From contig OZ021725.1 of NCBI GenBank assembly GCA_963978545.1, positions 88,334,305 to 88,398,304 of the forward strand: 64,000 nt of DNA. The letters are read 5' to 3'. Both the position numbers and the translations under genes were made by a program. Within the stretch, counting starts at the first letter, position 1; each line of letters starts with the position of its first letter. A model generated the notes under the pieces. The model was not told the DNA's origin, did no database searches, and was given only the letters and a program-made list of their open reading frames with translations. This document shows, piece after piece, positions 60,971-64,000 of the stretch. The stretch is from Linyphia triangularis (lineage: Eukaryota > Arthropoda > Arachnida > Araneae > Linyphiidae).

Positions 60971-61032
60971 TTTCTGCAAGTTTTGATCTGCTTTGGCTTC
61001 AAATCTATCGAACCCGTCAACGCAACAATATT

Positions 61033-62180
61033 TTCAGTATAGCTTAGATATTCCCTGATAAAGATTCATAATGCTTGCGTGATTTTCCTTTACGGAAAAT
61101 TAGTTATTATCAACATAAATGAAATACGCACCTATTAATTTGAATATGGTGGGATGAATGTATGTAAATTCCCTAAATGTAATTGAAACTATAAGAGCTA
61201 CAATTTTACTAAACACTCTTTTGAAGCTAGTATTTTTAATTCATTAAGTACTAGTAAGAGACATAAATACAAAGAATCATTTAATTCCACTTGTTGGAAA
61301 ATCAATTACTGTATCTTCAATTTCAATAGACACATTTGAGTATTGTCCAATTCATCATACTTGAAATAAACGTAAATATATAAAAGACCATTGAAATTTG
61401 CGATTTTATTGTTATAAATGACACTACGTTACTGTCAGTAGTTGTTAAAAGGGAAGCTCATTTTTTTCTCAATGATTATTTAGAAACCTCACTCAATATT
61501 TATTAACGGCAAATAAGTTACTTAAATTTATTACAGTATTGTTAGTTTAACTTGTTTGGACATTTCGTGCATGAGAGAAATGTAGTTATCTCAAACGTAA
61601 TTGAAATTCTGAAAATTATGTCGTTTCAAATAACACAGCTATAACGTGAGTAGTAGCAGTAAAATTGCTAACATTTGGATAGGTCATATGTATTTTTCTT
61701 TATCCATTCACGCGATAAGTGTTCGGTTGAGTTTTGAATTGTAGCTTGCATTTATCCAATAGTGTAGAAGACATTTTCATTAAATGCTATATATCTTATT
61801 GGTTAGTTTATTTCTTTTTATCTTTTCATTTAAATTTAAAGAAATTCTATTAATTTGACATAAGTGTTTTCAACCTATAGAAAATTTGTTTGTTTAGAAC
61901 TAAGATTATCTCTAAATCTGGTGAGAGAGTTAAGGATTTTGTCAAGAGATGGCGCCGTTGGGATTGTTTTCATGTTTAGTAAGAAATATATAAATATTTA
62001 TTTTTTCTTTCTAGGTTTCACATTTTCCTAAACGTAAGGATTCTAATTTTTAAATTCTTTAGAATAACCTATTTTAGTCTAATGTATTGTTCAAAACTGA
62101 AAAATTTATTTTAATGAGATATTTTATAGGTAAAAGAAAAAACTTTGTAAATCATCACTTAAATGTGTAAGTTTAAATGT
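61033..62180. other. AT-rich noncoding sequence
   Basis: No feature. Confidence 0.5.
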
Positions 62181-62242
62181 GTATGTTTCATAGGTATAGT
62201 GTTACACTATATCTATGAAACATACGTATCTATGAAACATAC
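62181..62242. repeat. 21-bp-arm hairpin with partial third copy
   Basis: GTATGTTTCATAGGTATAGT plus G (62181-62201), loop TTA, then the inverse with one mismatch (62205-62225). The next 17 bases (62226-62242) repeat GTATCTATGAAACATAC. The layout (hairpin plus direct partial copy) is like that at 29570-29695. Confidence 0.75.
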
Positions 62243-62694
62243 CTTGGACTTAGCAAGTTTATAGACTTAGCTCACTAAATGTAATGATCTAGATGAATAT
62301 TATTTTCCTTGAAATGGCTCATATTCATATTTTAAATGTGTGCACCAAACGAAAAAAAAAAATATTTTATCATGTATCATATAAATGATTTTTTTTAAAT
62401 AGTTTTCAATTAAACATACAATTAGACGCTAATACTTTTGGGATATTCTCACTGTTCGCCAGTTAAATATTTGCAAAGGATATGTTCACCCCCTCTCTAA
62501 ATTTTAAGGAGTATTTTTAAAATCTATAGGGTATTTTTTAATTTTTTTTTTTTAAACTAAAGCAAATTTTTTTTTTTTAATTAATAACTACAACAATAAC
62601 TCACCATCGCGATTTCGCGTATCAGAAAGGAAATATGCTTTTAAATGCTTACTAAAAACACTTGATGGTTATAAACCTTAAACTAACTCTTAAC
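62243..62694. other. AT-rich noncoding sequence
   Basis: No feature. Confidence 0.45.
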
Positions 62695-63115
62695 ACTATG
62701 CTGTTCCGTGACACCACGTTGGTGTCCCGCGAAACTATTGGGAAAATGCCGGCGACACTTCGAATACGTTCGAGCAAATTCCGGCAATACCCCGAAAATT
62801 GTTGAGTCGAGAAAATGCTGGCAACACTACGAAAAGTATCGCGTAAGACGGAGAAGTAAAACCTGACGATTTACGGTATCCCGAAAATCTCGAAAAATTG
62901 CAGGCGATAGACATAGGAGATATGATTTGAACTTCTGAACCAGTCCTACCGGCGTCAAAAAATAATAATAATAATAATAAAAATCCCGATTAATCATTTG
63001 GACGACATAGTTTTAATCTGCGTTTTCCATGAATTCACGCATGAGGTTACCTTTTTTCTATATTTTGTGTAAGTAGGCATGGTAAAAAGCCGTCGAAATA
63101 CACTTACAAGGGGAC
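62695..63115. other. GC-raised stretch left of the inverted repeat
   Basis: Short motifs of the form GAAAATGCCGGCGACACTTC recur in degraded form near 62740, 62775, 62810 and 62890. (AAT)n lies at 62960-62980. It may be part of the same element as the inverted repeat that follows, but its mirror image would lie outside the window. Confidence 0.35.
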
Positions 63116-63377
63116 CTTACGGTCTCGGAAATTCAGATCGGGATGAGACTCGGCAGATTGGTAATATACTTTAAGGGTATCCACACAGTAAAGCAATAAA
63201 GCGCACTAGCCAGAAGATTCCGAGAATACAGACTCTAAAGTGTTACGCTAGCTTCTATACTAGTAGAGATTTTTGCTTTGCAACTCCCGGTGGCTAAGTG
63301 GTCAGCGTACTGGGTTCCCGTACGAGCAATCTGGGTTCGATACCTCGTCAGGTATTTTTTTTTTTTTTTTTTTTTTT
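63116..63377 (+). repeat. Left arm of large inverted repeat with tRNA-like Pol III promoter
   Basis: Starts CTTACGGTCTCGG at 63116. The last part is tRNA-like: CTCCCGGTGGCTAAGTGG (A box 63291-63301), GGGTTCCCG at the anticodon position, GGTTCGATACC (B box 63334-63344), then a run of T (63355-63377) that can end Pol III transcription. The arm is about 80-85% identical by eye to the reverse complement of 63766-64000. The body upstream of the tRNA-like part is unrelated to the S1-S4 SINE family. Confidence 0.8.
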
Positions 63378-63720
63378 GTCCACTTACAAAGTAACTGTTA
63401 CAGCTAACTGAAATTTGAATGAAAGATAATATTTTATTTTTAAATACGTAATGTGTTTTAATGAAGGTACATTAAAACTCTATTAACTGTTCACACAAAC
63501 AAGTGATTAAAAATTTTGAAATATTATAAGCTGTAAAGAAATAAATGATTTTCGCAATAAACATGAAGAACCAGTTTCTATATGGAGGAGTAAGAATGTT
63601 GTCCTATTGTACATAAGCAGGAAGTCAGAAATTTTCAAAACCCTAACCGTACTTATCGAACAATTGCTCTACCCTTACCCAACCCACTTTATAAATTGAC
63701 TTTATAAATTAGAAGAAGAA
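63378..63720. other. Spacer between the inverted-repeat arms
   Basis: AT-rich, no gene. The central part has no visible dyad symmetry. Confidence 0.5.
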
Positions 63721-64000
63721 AAGAAAAAAAACGAAAAAAAAAAAAAAAAACGAAGGAAAAAAAAAATGAAGTATCGAACCCGGATCCCCCTTATGGGAAC
63801 CCAGCACGCTGACCACTTAACCACCGGGGAGCAGCAGAGCAAAAACCTTTACTAGTATGTAAGCTGTGCGTAACACTTAAGAGCCTGTTTTCTCGGAATC
63901 TTCTGGCTAGTGCGCTTTATTGCTTTGCTGGGTGGATACCCTTAAGGTATACTACTAATCTGCCGAGTCTCATCCCGATCTGAATTCCCGAGACCGTAAG
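63721..64000 (-). repeat. Right arm of large inverted repeat with tRNA-like Pol III promoter
   Basis: On the minus strand: CTTACGGTCTCGGGAATTCA at the window edge, then a body nearly matching the left arm, A box TGGTTAAGTGG (63813-63823), GGGTTCCCATAAGG, B box GGTTCGATAC (63771-63780) and an A-rich (minus-strand T-rich) tract 63721-63766. The arm reaches the last base of the window, so the full element size is unknown. Confidence 0.8.

Larger units (their letters stand above)
60283..61027 (+). mobile_element. Solo LTR, probably Gypsy-type (745 bp)
   Basis: Begins TGTTACGAATTTTTGTA and ends CCCGTCAACGCAACA, so it has TG...CA ends within an imperfect TGTT...AACA inverted repeat. It has a TATA box at 60701-60707 (CCTATATAAGTCGG) and a poly(A) signal AATAAA at 60965-60970, in the right order and spacing for U3-R-U5 on the plus strand. 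Flanks ATATA (60278-60282) and ATATT (61028-61032) are a near-match 5-bp target duplication. There is no primer-binding site, gag/pol or second LTR, so it is a recombination-derived solo LTR. Gypsy versus other LTR groups cannot be settled from the LTR alone. Confidence 0.72.

Noticed and set aside
63281..63354. Possible functional tRNA gene with T-run terminator
   Set aside because: The stems are degraded and the segment is part of an inverted repeat with a second, differently mutated copy; a SINE-like origin is more likely.

Overview
This window looks like gene-poor nuclear DNA from an arthropod. An arachnid, probably a spider, is my best guess from the mix of repeats (tRNA-derived SINEs, an RTE-like LINE, Tc1/mariner fossils, a Helitron-like element, a solo LTR), but that is inference. 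By eye the sequence is strongly AT-rich, with many A/T and a few G/C homopolymer runs. I found no protein-coding gene I could defend, no rRNA and no functional tRNA gene. Nothing suggests a bacterium, phage or organelle.

Layout. 1-13 kb: a small palindromic MITE (392-624), a 31-bp hairpin (1785-1871), several less AT-rich islands (about 2.4-2.8, 5.1-5.4, 7.0-7.4, 8.0-8.3 and 12.8-13.3 kb), one open-frame island (9.2-10.3 kb) and a 285-bp tandem duplication. 13.4-14.6 kb: four diverged copies of a ~310-bp unit. 17.6-18.3 kb: a TTAA-flanked inverted-repeat element. 20.7-21.2 kb: one member of a dispersed repeat pair. 23.5-32.6 kb: a dead IS630/Tc1-mariner-like transposase fossil, two MITEs, a 263-bp duplication, three tRNA-SINE copies and a perfect 38-bp-arm hairpin. 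35.1-36.1 kb: another transposase fossil abutting a Helitron-like element. 39.3 kb: a GC-rich MITE with a duplicated core. 43.2-44.1 kb: a second TTAA element. 44.9-45.3 kb: a CRE/CCAAT-bearing island. 46.7-47.2 kb: a third transposase fossil. 49.6-51.3 kb: a palindromic TTAA element split by a 5'-truncated RTE-like LINE. 51.5-54.2 kb: two minisatellites and an exon-like island. 55.4-56.9 kb: a full-length SINE with perfect target-site duplications and a mariner remnant. 60.3-61.0 kb: a solo LTR with TATA box and poly(A) signal. 63.1-64.0 kb: a large inverted repeat whose arms each carry a tRNA-like Pol III promoter; it runs off the window end.

How the parts relate. Most of the readable structure is layered mobile-element history: a LINE inside a palindromic element, a Helitron-like element beside a transposase fossil, and SINEs with LINE-style target duplications. 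Between the repeats sit 0.3-0.6-kb islands of mixed composition carrying POU octamers, homeodomain cores, and in one case a palindromic CRE. These are candidate conserved regulatory elements of a distant gene or of a large intron, but this cannot be proved without alignment.

Most unusual signal. Three elements share a TTAAGG...CCTTAA boundary, and one of them is a near-complete palindrome. No novel defence or metabolic system is visible.
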